In this document: positions 28,568 to 38,630 of the stretch, piece after piece
How the letters are laid out: each line of letters opens with the position of its first letter
How positions within the stretch are numbered: position 1 is the stretch's first letter
Assembly (NCBI RefSeq): GCF_014194975.1
Contig: NZ_JACIAY010000006.1
Span: forward strand, 124,001-188,000
Source of the DNA: Sphingomonas sp. BK580
GTDB taxonomy: Bacteria; Pseudomonadota; Alphaproteobacteria; Sphingomonadales; Sphingomonadaceae
Length of the DNA: 64,000 nt
Direction of reading: 5' to 3'
Program-made: the position numbers and the translations under genes
The notes under the pieces: model-generated
The model's input: the letters and a program-made list of their open reading frames with translations, nothing else
The model's database searches: none
Told to the model about the DNA's origin: nothing

Positions 28568-28993
28568 ATGGACCGCGCCGCCGACACCACCCTCGACCGC
28601 TTCGTCGCCGCGCAGGCGACCAGCTATGCCACCGCGCCCGCCGAGCTGCGCGCCGGTGCCAAGCGCAGCCACTGGATGTGGTATATCTTCCCCCAGATCG
28701 CCGGCCTCGGCCACAGCGACATGGCGCGGCGTTACGCGATCCGCGACCTGGCCGAGGCGCGCGCCTATCTCGCGCACCCGCTGCTCGGCGCGCGCTATGC
28801 CGAGAGCGCCGCTGCGCTGCTGGCCCACCGCGGCCGCGACGCCGCCGCGATCATGGGTGGGATCGACGCGATCAAGCTGCGCTCGTCGCTGACGCTGTTC
28901 GACCGGGCGGGCGCACCGGCCGCGGTGCGCGAGACGCTCGCCGCCTTCTTCGAATCACCCGATCCCGCGACGCTGCGGCTGCTCGAGCGCTGA
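28568..28993 (+). CDS. DUF1810-family protein
   Basis: 141 residues. SHWMWYIFPQIAGLGHSDMA, RRYAI, LAHPLLGARY and GGIDAIKLRSSLTLF are the conserved blocks of DUF1810, whose members are small cytoplasmic proteins of unsettled function. Begins 38 bp after peptide 2 and could be read from the same sigma-54-type promoter. Confidence 0.85.
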   Translation: MDRAADTTLDRFVAAQATSYATAPAELRAGAKRSHWMWYIFPQIAGLGHSDMARRYAIRDLAEARAYLAHPLLGARYAESAAALLAHRGRDAAAIMGGIDAIKLRSSLTLFDRAGAPAAVRETLAAFFESPDPATLRLLER

Positions 28994-29000
28994 CCTCACG

Positions 29001-30398
29001 TCACGCCGCGGTCCAGCGCCCGCCGAGCGCGCGGAACAGGTCGACCTGCGCGTCGGCGACCAGCTGATCCTGCAGCGCCAGCGCGGCCTGCGCGTCGGCG
29101 AGCGTGCGCTCGGCGTCGAGCTGCGACAGGCTGTCGATCTGCCCCTCGCGGCGCTGCGCGCGCGTGATCCGCGCGGCGCGGTCGGCCTGGCCCAGCGCCT
29201 GCTGGAGCGCGGCGCGGCGCTCGAGCGAGCGCGCGTAATTGGAGAGCGCGGTCTCGGTCTCGCCCAGCGCGGTCAGGACCGTGCCGTCGAAGGTCGCGAG
29301 CGCGGCGCGCGTGTCGGCCTCGGCCCCGGCCACCCGCGCGCGCGCCTTGCCAGGGTTGACCGCCCAATTGAGCAGCGGCCCGATGAGGAAGTTGAGCGGC
29401 CCCGCGCCGAACAGATTGCCGAAGCCGGTGCTGGTCTGCCCGACCGATCCGCCCAAGGTGATGCGCGGGTAGAGGTCGGCGGTGGCCACCCCGATCCGCG
29501 CGGTGGCGGCGGCGAGGCGGCGCTCGGCGGCACGCACGTCGGGGCGGCGCGCGAGCAGCGCCGCGCCGTCGCCGACCGGGATGGCCTGCTCGATCCGCAG
29601 CGCGGTGGCGCGCTCGCCGGCCACAGGAGGCAGCTCCTGCGGGGTGCGCCCGGTCAGCGTCGCCAGCCGGAACAACGCCGCCTGGCGCTCGGCGACGAGC
29701 GAGGGGATATCGGCGCGGCGCTGGTCGCGCAGCGCGGCGATCCGCGCGGTGTCGAGCGGGGTGGTCAGCCCCGCCTCGGTGCGGCGCTCGGTGGTGCCGA
29801 CCTGGCGGTCGAGCAAGGCGACGATCCGCTCCGCCACCGCGATCCGCGCCGCCGCGGCGGCGGCGTCGGCATAGGCGCGCGTGGTGTCCGCCACGACGGC
29901 GACCCGCACCGCGTCGGCGTCGGCCGCGGCCGCCGCGACGTCGCCGCGCGCCGCCTCGACCCCGCGCGAGACGCGGCCGAACAGGTCGACCTCGTAGGAG
30001 ACGTCGAGCCCGCCGTCGATCAGCCAGGTCTCGCCGCTCACGCCGGGCGGGCGCTGCGCCAGCGAGAAGCGGTTGTAGGTCCCGCTGGCGCCGAGCGTCG
30101 CCTGCGGGGTGCGGTCGTTGCGGACCTCGCGGAGCGACGCGCGCGCGCGCTCGAGCCGCGCGGTGGCGACTCGCACGTCGGTGTTGGCGGCGAGCGCCGA
30201 CTCGACCAGCCCGTTGAGCACGGGATCGTCGTACAGCCGCCACCAGTGATCGTCGGGCGCGGCGGCGAGCGTCGGTCCACCGGCGCCGAGGAAGGAAGCG
30301 GCCGCGCTCGCCGCGGTGGCGGGGGCGCGATAGTCGGGGCCGGCGGCGCAGGCGGCGAGCGCCAGCGTGGCGGTGGCGGCGAGCCAATGCTTGATCAT
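29001..30398 (-). CDS. RND efflux outer-membrane lipoprotein (NodT/OprM family)
   Basis: 465 residues from ATG 30398. The signal peptide ends in lipobox LALAACAAGPDY. Two copies of the outer-membrane efflux domain follow (LNGLVESALAANTDVRVATA, LLARRPDVRAAERRLAAATA). The protein is a trimeric channel through outer membrane and periplasm. It is the last gene of adaptor-pump-channel, 26 bp behind the pump. Confidence 0.93.
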   Translation of the reverse strand: MIKHWLAATATLALAACAAGPDYRAPATAASAAASFLGAGGPTLAAAPDDHWWRLYDDPVLNGLVESALAANTDVRVATARLERARASLREVRNDRTPQATLGASGTYNRFSLAQRPPGVSGETWLIDGGLDVSYEVDLFGRVSRGVEAARGDVAAAAADADAVRVAVVADTTRAYADAAAAAARIAVAERIVALLDRQVGTTERRTEAGLTTPLDTARIAALRDQRRADIPSLVAERQAALFRLATLTGRTPQELPPVAGERATALRIEQAIPVGDGAALLARRPDVRAAERRLAAATARIGVATADLYPRITLGGSVGQTSTGFGNLFGAGPLNFLIGPLLNWAVNPGKARARVAGAEADTRAALATFDGTVLTALGETETALSNYARSLERRAALQQALGQADRAARITRAQRREGQIDSLSQLDAERTLADAQAALALQDQLVADAQVDLFRALGGRWTAA

Positions 30399-30424
30399 CG
30401 TCTCTCTCGTTTCCGTAGCAGGAG

Positions 30425-33400
30425 TCACTCGGCCGGCTGGAGCGCGGCGTCGTCGTCGCGGCGCCCGGGCCGGCGGCGGGCGAGCCGCGCGCCGAGCGCG
30501 CGGCACACCACGTAGAAGGTCGGCGTGAAGATCAGCCCGAAGCCGGTCACCCCGATCATCCCGAAGAACACCGCGGTGCCCAGCGCCTGGCGCAGCTCGG
30601 CGCCGGCGCCGCTCGCGATCAGCAGCGGCACGGTGCCGAGGATGAAGGCGAAGCTGGTCATCAGGATCGGCCGCAGCCGCACCTGCGCCGCCTGCACCGC
30701 GGCCTCGACCGGGGTGAGGCCGTCGCGCTCCTCCGCCTGCTTGGCGAACTCGACCACCAGGATCGCGTTCTTGGCGGCGAGCGCGATCAGCACGACCAGC
30801 CCGATCTGCGTCAGCACGTTGTTGTCCATGCCGCGCAGGTTCACCCCCGCCATCGCGGCGAGCAGGCACATCGGCACGATCAGCACGATCGAGAGCGGCA
30901 GCAGCAGGCTCTCGTACTGCGCCGCGAGCACCAGGAAGACGAACACCACCGCCAGCGCGAAGACGATCCCGGCGGTGTTGCCCGCCGCCTTCTGCTGGAA
31001 GGCGATCCCGGTCCACTCGGCGCCATAGCCCGAGGGAAGCGTGTCGCGCGCCAGCTTCTCCATCGTCACCAGCGAGCGGCCCGAGGAATAGCCCGGCGCG
31101 GTATCGCCGTCGACCTCGACCGCGGGGTAGAGGTTGTAGCGCGTCACGCGATACGGGCCGGTCCGGTCCTGGAAGGTCGCGACCGAGCCGATCGGCACCA
31201 TCGCGCCCGAGGCCGAGCGGGTCTTGAGGTTGGCGATGTCCGCCGGGGTCGAGCGGAACGGCGCGTCGGCCTGGGCGGTGACGCGATAGGTCCGCCCGAT
31301 CAGGTTGAAGTCGTTCACGAAGGCGCTGCCGAGATAGACCTGGAGCGCCTCGAACACGCGCGCCGGCGGCACGCCGAGCAGGTCCGACTTGGCGCGGTCG
31401 ACGTCGGCGAAGATGCGCGGCGTGGCGGTGTTGAAGAAGGTGTAGACCTGCGCCAGCCCCTCGGTCTGGTTGGCGGCGCCGATCAGCTTGCCCGCCTCCG
31501 CGCCGAGCGCCTGATAGCCCGCGCCCTGGCGGTCCTGCACCATCAGGCGATAGCCGCCGGCCGAGCCGATGCCCTGGATCAAGGGCGGCGGCACGACGAG
31601 GATGCGGGCCTCGTCGATGTCGCCGGTGACCTCGCGCGTCTTCTGCATGATGCCGGCGAAGGTGACGCCCAGTCTCTCGCGCTCGGCGAAGGACTGGAGC
31701 GGGACATAGGCCGCGGCGGTGTTGGGCGCGAGCGTCTGCGACGGGCCGTCGAAGCCAGCGAGCATGACGACGCCCTTCACCCCCGCCAGCGGCAGGATGC
31801 GCTTGGCGACCTTCTGCACCACCGCGTCGGTGCGCTCGACCGAGGCGCCCGCGGGCAGCTGCACCACGGTGAGGAAATAGCCCTGGTCCTGCGCCGGGAT
31901 GAAGCCGGTCGGCGTCGCCCAGAACAGCGCCACGGTCGCGGCGATGAGCCCGGCATAGACCGCCATCATCCGCCTCGGCGCGCGCACCAGCCTGGCGGTG
32001 AGATTGGCATAGCCGACGCTCAGCCGCTCGAACGCGCGGTTGAACGAGTCACCGGCCGAGCGCAGCGCGCGGGTCACGCGATTGCCGGAATCGTGCGACT
32101 CGTGCGGACGCAGCAGCAGCGCGGCGAGCGCGGGCGAGAGCGTCAGCGACACCACCAGCGAGATCACCGTCGCGGTGGCGATCGTCACCGCGAACTGCTG
32201 GTAGAAGGCGCCCGAGAGGCCGGTGAGGAATAGGGTCGGCACGAACACCGCGCACAGCACCAGCACGATCGCGACCAGCGCGCCCGACACCTCGTCCATC
32301 GACACCTTGGCCGCCTCGAGCGGGGAGAGCCCCTGCCCGAGGTTGCGCTCGACATTCTCGACCACGACGATCGCGTCGTCGACGACGATGCCGATCGCCA
32401 GCACCAGCCCGAACAGCGAGAGCGTGTTGAGCGAGTAGCCGACCGCGGCGAGCACCGCGAAGGTGCCGACCAGCGAGACCGGGATGGCGACGATCGGGAT
32501 GATCGCGGCACGCCACTTCTGGAGGAACACCAGGATGACGAGCACGACGAGCACCATCGCCTCGAACAGGGTGTGGATGACCGCGTCGACCGACTGCGCG
32601 ATGAACTCGGTGGGGTTGTAGATGACGCGATACTCCAGGCCCTTGGGGAAGGACTCGGACATCGCCTCCATCTCGGCGGTCACCTTCTCGGCGGCGGCGA
32701 GCGCGTTCGAGCCGGGGCGCTGGAACACCGCCGCGATCACGGTCGGCTGGCCCGAGAGATAGGTGTTCGAATTATAGTCCTGCGCGCCGAGCTCGACGCG
32801 CGCGACGTCGCGCACCCGCACCTGGCGGCCGCTGCCATCGGTGCGGATCACCACGTCGGCGAACTGGTTGGGGTCGACCAGCCGGCCCTGGGTCTCGACG
32901 TTGAGCTGGAAGGCGTTGCCGTTGCCATAGGGCGGCTGGCCGAGCGAGCCCGCCGCGACCTGGACGTTCTGCGCGCGCAACGCCGCGACGATGTCGCCCG
33001 CGGTGAGGTCGAGCGCGGCGGCGCGGCCGGGATCGATCCACACCCGCATCGCATAGTCGCGGCTGCCGAACAGGCGGACGTCGCCGACGCCGTCGATGCG
33101 CGCGAGGCGGTCGCGCACCTGGGTCAGCGCGTAATTGGAGATATAACCGCGATCGAGCGACTTGTCGGGCGAGATCAGGTTGACGACCATGAGGAAGTCG
33201 GGGCTGGTCTTGCGCGTCACCACGCCGAGCCGCTGCACCTCCTCGGGCAGCCGCGGTACCGCCACGGCGACGCGATTCTGGACGAGCACCTGCGCCGCGT
33301 CGAGGTCGGTGCCGATCTTGAAGGTGACCGTGATCGTCAGGTTGCCGTCGCCGGTCGACTGGCTCGACTGGTACAGCATGTTGTCGACGCCGTTGATCTC

Positions 33401-33607
33401 CTGCTCGATCGGCGCGGCGACGGTCTCGGCCACCGTCTCGGCCGAGGCGCCGGGATAGTTGGCGGTGACGGTCACCGTGGGCGGCACGATGTCGGGATAT
33501 TGCGCGACGGGGAGGCCCCAATAGGCGATCGCGCCGACGATGGTGATGATCACCGCGATGACGCCGGCGAAGATCGGGCGGGTGATGAAGAAGCGCGAGA
33601 GGCGCAT
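30425..33607 (-). CDS. RND multidrug efflux pump, HAE1 family (AcrB/MexF-like)
   Basis: 1060 residues, the usual pump length. N-terminus FFITRPIFAGVIAVIITIVG; proton-relay Asp pair in VVDDAIVVVENVERN; GALVAIVLVLCAVFVPTLFL and the C-terminal TM block with TSFAFILGTVPL. Two large periplasmic loops are in place. It exports hydrophobic drugs or toxic metabolites using the proton gradient. It lies 78 bp behind the adaptor gene in one operon. Confidence 0.95.
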   Translation of the reverse strand: MRLSRFFITRPIFAGVIAVIITIVGAIAYWGLPVAQYPDIVPPTVTVTANYPGASAETVAETVAAPIEQEINGVDNMLYQSSQSTGDGNLTITVTFKIGTDLDAAQVLVQNRVAVAVPRLPEEVQRLGVVTRKTSPDFLMVVNLISPDKSLDRGYISNYALTQVRDRLARIDGVGDVRLFGSRDYAMRVWIDPGRAAALDLTAGDIVAALRAQNVQVAAGSLGQPPYGNGNAFQLNVETQGRLVDPNQFADVVIRTDGSGRQVRVRDVARVELGAQDYNSNTYLSGQPTVIAAVFQRPGSNALAAAEKVTAEMEAMSESFPKGLEYRVIYNPTEFIAQSVDAVIHTLFEAMVLVVLVILVFLQKWRAAIIPIVAIPVSLVGTFAVLAAVGYSLNTLSLFGLVLAIGIVVDDAIVVVENVERNLGQGLSPLEAAKVSMDEVSGALVAIVLVLCAVFVPTLFLTGLSGAFYQQFAVTIATATVISLVVSLTLSPALAALLLRPHESHDSGNRVTRALRSAGDSFNRAFERLSVGYANLTARLVRAPRRMMAVYAGLIAATVALFWATPTGFIPAQDQGYFLTVVQLPAGASVERTDAVVQKVAKRILPLAGVKGVVMLAGFDGPSQTLAPNTAAAYVPLQSFAERERLGVTFAGIMQKTREVTGDIDEARILVVPPPLIQGIGSAGGYRLMVQDRQGAGYQALGAEAGKLIGAANQTEGLAQVYTFFNTATPRIFADVDRAKSDLLGVPPARVFEALQVYLGSAFVNDFNLIGRTYRVTAQADAPFRSTPADIANLKTRSASGAMVPIGSVATFQDRTGPYRVTRYNLYPAVEVDGDTAPGYSSGRSLVTMEKLARDTLPSGYGAEWTGIAFQQKAAGNTAGIVFALAVVFVFLVLAAQYESLLLPLSIVLIVPMCLLAAMAGVNLRGMDNNVLTQIGLVVLIALAAKNAILVVEFAKQAEERDGLTPVEAAVQAAQVRLRPILMTSFAFILGTVPLLIASGAGAELRQALGTAVFFGMIGVTGFGLIFTPTFYVVCRALGARLARRRPGRRDDDAALQPAE

Positions 33608-33685
33608 GACAGGCTCCCCGAGTGCGAGGATGAATGGGGGCCGCTGGGAAGCGGCGGATCGGGGGCGGCGGCGACGCCGCCGTGA

Positions 33686-34942
33686 TCAGGAGGTGAAGGT
33701 AGCCTCGCCGGTGATCGGCGCCGCGCCGGGCGGGGCGTCGCCGCCGCTCGCCGGCGCGATCGTGCCGGTGCGGACCTGCACCTTGGTGCCCGGCATCGCC
33801 ATCTGCGTGCCGCTGATCACGACGCGGTCGCTGGGCGAGAGCCCGCTGCGCACGATGCGCAGGCCGGCGAGCACCGGGCCGAGCGTCACCGGCTTGACCG
33901 CGACGGTACCATCAGGAGCAACGGTCAGCAGCGTCTTGCGCGCCTGATCGGTCTGCACCGCGGCGTCGGGGACGAGCAGCGCGCGCGTCGTCGCGCCCGA
34001 GGCGAGCCGCATGTTGCCGAACATGCCCGGGGTCAGGAACTGGTCCGGGTTGCGCAGCACCGCGCGGCTGCGGATCGTGCCCGAGCGCGAGTCGAGCCCG
34101 TTGTCGGTGAAGTCGAGCCGGCCGTGCCAGCGGTAGTCGCCCTCGTCCTGCAGCCGCACGTCGACCTCGGGCGCGGAGACGCCCGCGGCGCGCGCGCGCT
34201 TGTTCTTGAGGAACAGCGCCTCCGAGCCGTCAAAGGCGAAATATATCGGGTCGAGCGCGTTGATCGTCGTCAGCAAGGTGCCGCTGGTGTCGCCGCCCGC
34301 GACCAGGTTGCCGGGATCGATGCGGCGGTCCGACACGCGGCCCGCGATCGGCGCGCGCACCTGGGTGAACTCCATGTCGAGCGACCGCGCGCGGACCCGC
34401 GCCTCGGCGGCGGCGAGTTGCGCGCTGGCGGCGCGGACGCGCGCGGTGAGCTGGTCGAGCTCGCCCTTGGAGACCGCGTCCTCGGCGACGAGCCGGCCGG
34501 CGCGGTCGAGGTTGGCGCGCGCGAGCAGCAGGTCGCTGCGCGCGGTGGCGACGCCCGCCTGCGCCTCGGCGAGCGCCGCGGCGAAGGGGCGCTGGTCGAT
34601 GGTGAAGAGCAGCTGCCCGGCGCGGACGGTGGCCCCGTCGGTGAAATGCACCGCGCTGATCGCGCCCGAGACGCGCGGGCGCACCTCGATCGAGCGGCTC
34701 GGCTCGAAGCGGCCGACGTAATCGTCCCACTCGGCGACGGTGCGCTGGAGCGGTGGCGCGACGGTGACGGTGGGGGCCGGCGGCGCGGCGACCGCTGGCT
34801 GCTCGCGGTGGAGCAAGGTGGCGGCGCCGATCACCGCGACGAGCGGCACGCCGATCCAGGCGGCACGCCGGGCGGTGCTGGCGCGCGGGGCGGGCGCGGC
34901 CTCGACCGAGTCGGCGGGGTCGATGGTGGTGTGCATGTTCAT
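33686..34942 (-). CDS. RND efflux periplasmic adaptor (MexE/AcrA-like)
   Basis: 418 residues. One N-terminal membrane segment (AWIGVPLVAVIGAATLL) replaces a lipobox; then RVSGAISAVHFTDGATVRAGQLLFTIDQRPF, a helical hairpin, and APIAGRVSDRRIDPGNLVAGG. The adaptor links pump and channel. ATG 34942 or the ATG two codons later may be used. The upstream 600 bp hold TetR-like operators but no regulator gene. Confidence 0.93.
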   Translation of the reverse strand: MNMHTTIDPADSVEAAPAPRASTARRAAWIGVPLVAVIGAATLLHREQPAVAAPPAPTVTVAPPLQRTVAEWDDYVGRFEPSRSIEVRPRVSGAISAVHFTDGATVRAGQLLFTIDQRPFAAALAEAQAGVATARSDLLLARANLDRAGRLVAEDAVSKGELDQLTARVRAASAQLAAAEARVRARSLDMEFTQVRAPIAGRVSDRRIDPGNLVAGGDTSGTLLTTINALDPIYFAFDGSEALFLKNKRARAAGVSAPEVDVRLQDEGDYRWHGRLDFTDNGLDSRSGTIRSRAVLRNPDQFLTPGMFGNMRLASGATTRALLVPDAAVQTDQARKTLLTVAPDGTVAVKPVTLGPVLAGLRIVRSGLSPSDRVVISGTQMAMPGTKVQVRTGTIAPASGGDAPPGAAPITGEATFTS

Positions 34943-35225
34943 GCGCGCGTCTCCTCGACGAGGGGAAGACGGATCAGGCAGGCGCGATCGGCCATGAAGA
35001 CGTGTCCTGTGCGATGGGCGGCCGACCGCGTTCCGGCGCGCGGGGAACGCGGCGCGTCGGGCGAGGGCGGACGTGTCCGGTCGCGCGGGCGGGGGCCCGG
35101 CGAGCGGCTTGGGGAAGATCGGTACGCGACGCCGGTCCGGTCAGGACTCGGCACACTCGAGGCTGGAAAGAGGATCCATGGCGGCTCCGTCGATCGCACG
35201 GGGGCACGCGGCCACCGTCGTTTCG

Positions 35226-35287
35226 ATACCGTCTGGTATAGAAAGTGGCCTGACGTGGGTCAACCGGCTTTTTTGTACCGCTCGGTA
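35226..35287. promoter_or_regulatory. Two TetR-type operator palindromes
   Basis: ATACCGTCTGGTAT (35226-35239) and TACCGCTCGGTA (35276-35287) share the form TACCG-N2-[CT]GGTA, with centres 49 bp apart. This is the usual size and symmetry of TetR/AcrR-family sites in front of RND pumps. They lie 284-345 bp before the adaptor start, in an AT-richer patch that could carry the promoter. Confidence 0.55.
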
Positions 35288-35420
35288 GTTTTCTTTGTCG
35301 ACACCCAATGTGCGGCTTGTGAGCGCGATCGTTTGCGACCGGATCAGCGTCTCGCCGGCGCGTCTGTCTTGGCGACCGACGCATCGGGCTTTCCCTCGCG
35401 GTCGGCGGCCGTGTCCCGGT

Positions 35421-35497
35421 GATTGCCGGAACCCAGGGCCAGGCAGGACGACCGCCTGCGGTGCGTGTGACCCTGGGCTCCTGCTTGCGCAGGAGAG
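35421..35497. repeat. Palindromic repeat family R1, copy c (degenerate)
   Basis: CCGGAACCCAGGGCCAGGCA on the left is a worn arm; the right arm TGACCCTGGGCTCCTGC, followed by TTGCGCAGGAG, is well kept. Located between crtZ and the efflux adaptor gene. Confidence 0.65.
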
Positions 35498-35518
35498 CAG
35501 ATAAGAGGCTCGCCAAGT

Positions 35519-35536
35519 CCTCCCTGTAAAGGGAGG
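35519..35536. repeat. Half copy of repeat family R3 (copy c)
   Basis: CCTCCCT-GTAA-AGGGAGG, followed by ATCC, matches the outer hairpin of R3. It sits 11 bp after the crtZ stop (on its strand) and may be a remnant of a full element. Confidence 0.55.
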
Positions 35537-35546
35537 ATCCACCGTA

Positions 35547-36074
35547 TCACGCCCGCTGGTCGACGTGCCCCGGCTCCGCGCCGGTCGAGCGCCGCACCCC
35601 GGCGCGGCCGCGGCGCTTGAGCTCGGCCTTGAGCGACTCGGGCCGGGGCGCGACGAGGAAGCCGAAGCTCACCGTGCCGTGCTTGGTCTCGACCACGTGG
35701 TGGAGCCGATGCGCCTGGATGATCCGCTTCATATAGGCCGACCTGGGCAGGTAGCGCGTCGGCAGCCGCTTGTGCACGATCACGTCGTGGAAGCCGAAGT
35801 AGATCGCGCCATAGGCCGCGATTCCCGCGCCGACCCAGGTGAAGCCCGGCCACCAGCCGAGCTGTACCCCGCCCAGGATCATCACGAACGACGGCACCGC
35901 GAAGATCGCGGCGTAGAGGTCGTTGAGCTCCCAGTTGCCCGCGCGCGCGCGATGGTGGCTGGCGTGGAGGAACCAGCCCGGCCCGTGCATCACCCAGCGG
36001 TGCATCACATAGGCGAAGCCCTCCATCAGCGCGACGGTGACGAGGAACAGAAGAAGGGCGGCCCACCAGGACAT
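35547..36074 (-). CDS. crtZ: Beta-carotene 3-hydroxylase
   Basis: 175 residues from ATG 36074 (MSWWAALLLFLVTVALMEGF); an ATG six codons upstream is possible. The di-iron histidine clusters are visible: HRWVMHG, HASHHRAR, FHDVIVHKR and HRLHHVVETKHG. It adds hydroxyls to beta-rings (zeaxanthin). It lies 15 kb from crtY-crtI, divergent from lysS with 50 bp between starts. Confidence 0.93.
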   Translation of the reverse strand: MSWWAALLLFLVTVALMEGFAYVMHRWVMHGPGWFLHASHHRARAGNWELNDLYAAIFAVPSFVMILGGVQLGWWPGFTWVGAGIAAYGAIYFGFHDVIVHKRLPTRYLPRSAYMKRIIQAHRLHHVVETKHGTVSFGFLVAPRPESLKAELKRRGRAGVRRSTGAEPGHVDQRA

Positions 36075-36124
36075 GCGCGACGATATAGCCATGGCGCGCG
36101 CGTCTCGCTACGTCGCAGCGCACC

Positions 36125-37744
36125 ATGACCGACGATCTTCGCCCAGACGCGCTTACGTCCGCCGCCCTCGAGTCCAAGGCCTGGCCGTACGAGGAGGCGC
36201 GCAAGCTGCTCAAGCGCTGGCCCGACGGCAAGCCAGCCAAGAACGGGGAGGTCGAGCCGATCCTGTTCGAGACCGGCTACGGCCCCTCGGGGCTGCCGCA
36301 TATCGGCACCTTCAACGAGGTGCTGCGCACGACGATGGTGCGCAACGCCTTCCACGCGCTGTCGGACCAGAAGACGCGGCTGATCGCCTTCAGCGACGAC
36401 ATGGACGGGCTGCGCAAGGTGCCCGACAACGTTCCCAACGGCGCGATGCTGGCCGAGCATCTCGGCAAGCCGCTGACGCGCATCCCCGACCCGTTCGGCA
36501 AGTTCGACAGCTTCGCCGCGCACAACAACGCCATGCTGCGGCAGTTCCTCGACCGGTTCGGGTTCGAGTACGAGTTCGTGTCCTCGACCGATTACTACAC
36601 CGGCGGGCGCTTCGACGAGGCGCTCAAGGGCGTGCTGCGCCACTATCAGGGCATCATGGACGTGATGCTGCCGACGCTGCGCGCCGAGCGTCGCGCCACC
36701 TACTCGCCGGTGCTGCCGGTCAGCCCCGCCACCGGGGTGGTGCTGCAGGTGCCGATCGAGGTGGTCGACGCGGAGGCGGGAACGATCGCCTTCACCGACG
36801 AGAGCGGCGAGCGGATCGTCCAGTCGGTGCTGGGCGGCCAGGCCAAGCTGCAGTGGAAGGTCGACTGGGCGATGCGCTGGGTCGCGCTCGGCGTCGATTA
36901 CGAGATGGCGGGCAAGGACCTGATCGACTCGGTGGTGCAATCGTCCAAGATCGCCCGCGTGCTCGGCGGGCGCCCGCCCGAGGGCTTCAACTACGAGATG
37001 TTCCTCGACGAGAAGGGCGAGAAGATCTCCAAGTCGAAGGGTAACGGGCTCAGCCTCGACCAGTGGCTCACCTACGGCCCGGAGGAGAGCCTCGCCTTCT
37101 TCGCCTATCGCGAGCCCAAGAAGGCCAAGGCGCTGCACTTCGGCGTGATCCCGCGCGCGGTCGACGATTACTGGCAGTTCCGCGGCAACTACCCGACGCA
37201 GCCGATCGCGCAGCGGCTCGGCAACCCGGTGCACCATATCCATGACGGGAAGGTGCCCGCGGAGACGCTGCCGATCACCTTCGGGCTGCTGCTCAACCTC
37301 GTCGGCGTGATGGGGGGCGACGCCACGCGTGAGCAGGTGTGGGGCTATCTCGCCAACTACGTGCCCGACGCCTCGCCCGCGACCTATCCCGCGCTCGACC
37401 GGCTGATCGGCCATGCGCTGGCCTATGCGCGCGACTTCGTGGCGCCGACGCTGCACCGCCGCGCGCCGGTCGGGGTCGAGGTGCCCGCGCTCGAGCGGCT
37501 CGACGCCGAGCTTGCCGCGCTGCCCGAGGGGGCGAGCGCCGAGGACATACAGAACATCGTCTACGAGATCGGCAAGGCCTCGTTCGGCGAGGCGGGCGGC
37601 TTCGCCGAGCTGCGCGACTGGTTCAAGGCGCTGTACGAGACGCTGCTCGGTACCAGCCAGGGACCGCGGATGGGCAGCTTCATCGCGCTGTACGGGGTGG
37701 AGAACAGCCGCCGGCTGATCGCCGAGGCTTTGGCGCGGGGGTGA
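36125..37744 (+). CDS. lysS: Lysyl-tRNA synthetase, class I
   Basis: 539 residues. Class I signature [16 protein letters not shown] (HIGH motif) near residue 52 and KISKSKG (KMSKS) near residue 300. This archaeal-type enzyme replaces the common class II LysRS in many alphaproteobacteria; it charges tRNA-Lys in the cytoplasm. The product is also called LysK. Single gene. Confidence 0.95.
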   Translation: MTDDLRPDALTSAALESKAWPYEEARKLLKRWPDGKPAKNGEVEPILFETGYGPSGLPHIGTFNEVLRTTMVRNAFHALSDQKTRLIAFSDDMDGLRKVPDNVPNGAMLAEHLGKPLTRIPDPFGKFDSFAAHNNAMLRQFLDRFGFEYEFVSSTDYYTGGRFDEALKGVLRHYQGIMDVMLPTLRAERRATYSPVLPVSPATGVVLQVPIEVVDAEAGTIAFTDESGERIVQSVLGGQAKLQWKVDWAMRWVALGVDYEMAGKDLIDSVVQSSKIARVLGGRPPEGFNYEMFLDEKGEKISKSKGNGLSLDQWLTYGPEESLAFFAYREPKKAKALHFGVIPRAVDDYWQFRGNYPTQPIAQRLGNPVHHIHDGKVPAETLPITFGLLLNLVGVMGGDATREQVWGYLANYVPDASPATYPALDRLIGHALAYARDFVAPTLHRRAPVGVEVPALERLDAELAALPEGASAEDIQNIVYEIGKASFGEAGGFAELRDWFKALYETLLGTSQGPRMGSFIALYGVENSRRLIAEALARG

Positions 37745-37756
37745 GGCTGGCCTGAG

Positions 37757-38587
37757 CTACCCCGCCGGCGCCGCTTCCGCCCGCGCCGCGCCCGCCGCCG
37801 CGGTGGCCGCGCCCGTGATCGCCGCCGATTCGAGCGTGTCGAGTGCGGCGCGCGCCTCGACGTAGCGCCGCGCCGCCGCGATCCAGTTGCTCGCCTCGGC
37901 CGCGCCGGGCAGCCGCTCGACCTCGGCCAGCGCGGTCTCGACGTTGCCCGTGCCGAGCTGGCGCCGCGCCCGCGCCAGCCGGTCGGAGGGCAGCGGCGAG
38001 GGCGTGCCGGCGCGGTGGATCACCACCAGACCGCGCAGCTCGCTGCCGATCCCGGCCCACCAGTCGCTCCTCTGCGCCAGCAGCGTCGGCGCCGCGGCGC
38101 TGAGCCCCTCGCGCAGATCCTCCAGCGTCACCGGCGCGCGCGAGTCGCGGATGACGCCGTTGACCTCGCGCGGGAAGGCCGCGCCGAAGCGGCGGCGCAG
38201 CTCGCCCTCGAGGTAGCCGAGTCCGACACCGCGATCGAGCGCGCGCCGCGCCGCGAAGGTGATCAGGATCGCCTCGGCGCGCCCGGCATTGCTCTCCGCC
38301 TGCGCGCTCTCGCCGTCGATCCGCGCCGCGCGCGCCTCGAGGTTGGCGAGTTGCGCCGCGAGCGCCGCCTCGCGCAGCGCCAGCGTGGCGACGTCGGGGG
38401 TGATCGGCGCCGGCGCCGCGGTCGGTGCCGCGGCGGGGGCGACGGAGCGGCCGAACAGGCCCGGCGCGTTGCGCGAGGCATAGGCCATCAGCGCCAGCCC
38501 GACCGCGAAGGCGATCAGCGCGATCACCAGCACCGGCCCCATCCGCGATCGCTGCGCGCCCTGCGCCGTGTCCATCCCGTCGCTCAC
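37757..38587 (-). CDS. Mitofilin-like membrane protein of the heme locus
   Basis: 276 residues from GTG 38587, which has GAGGAA six bases upstream; ATG 38575 is the alternative. One membrane segment (GPVLVIALIAFAVGLALMAY) is followed by an Ala/Pro linker, a helical region (residues 80-140) and a conserved C-terminal part (EGLSAAAPTLLAQRSDWWAGIG, VVIHRAG). This layout fits the alphaproteobacterial mitofilin/HemX-like protein found after hemD. It possibly organises inner membrane. Confidence 0.78.
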   Translation of the reverse strand: MSDGMDTAQGAQRSRMGPVLVIALIAFAVGLALMAYASRNAPGLFGRSVAPAAAPTAAPAPITPDVATLALREAALAAQLANLEARAARIDGESAQAESNAGRAEAILITFAARRALDRGVGLGYLEGELRRRFGAAFPREVNGVIRDSRAPVTLEDLREGLSAAAPTLLAQRSDWWAGIGSELRGLVVIHRAGTPSPLPSDRLARARRQLGTGNVETALAEVERLPGAAEASNWIAAARRYVEARAALDTLESAAITGAATAAAGAARAEAAPAG

Positions 38588-38630
38588 TCGCGCTTCCTCG
38601 CCGCCGAGCATCCTTATCCCCGCGCGCGCG

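Larger units (their letters stand above)
34943..35546. other. Gene-free region upstream of the efflux operon
   Basis: About 600 bp between the efflux adaptor start and the crtZ stop. It holds paired operator-like palindromes (35226-35287), a degenerate R1 repeat and an R3 half-repeat. The block 35200-35340 is clearly lower in GC than its surroundings. No regulator gene or other convincing open frame was found on either strand. Confidence 0.7.

Noticed and set aside
34974..35542. Open frames of 130-180 residues upstream of the efflux adaptor as a missing TetR gene
   Set aside because: None has a helix-turn-helix pattern or protein-like composition; they are Arg/Pro/Ser-rich and run through the repeats.
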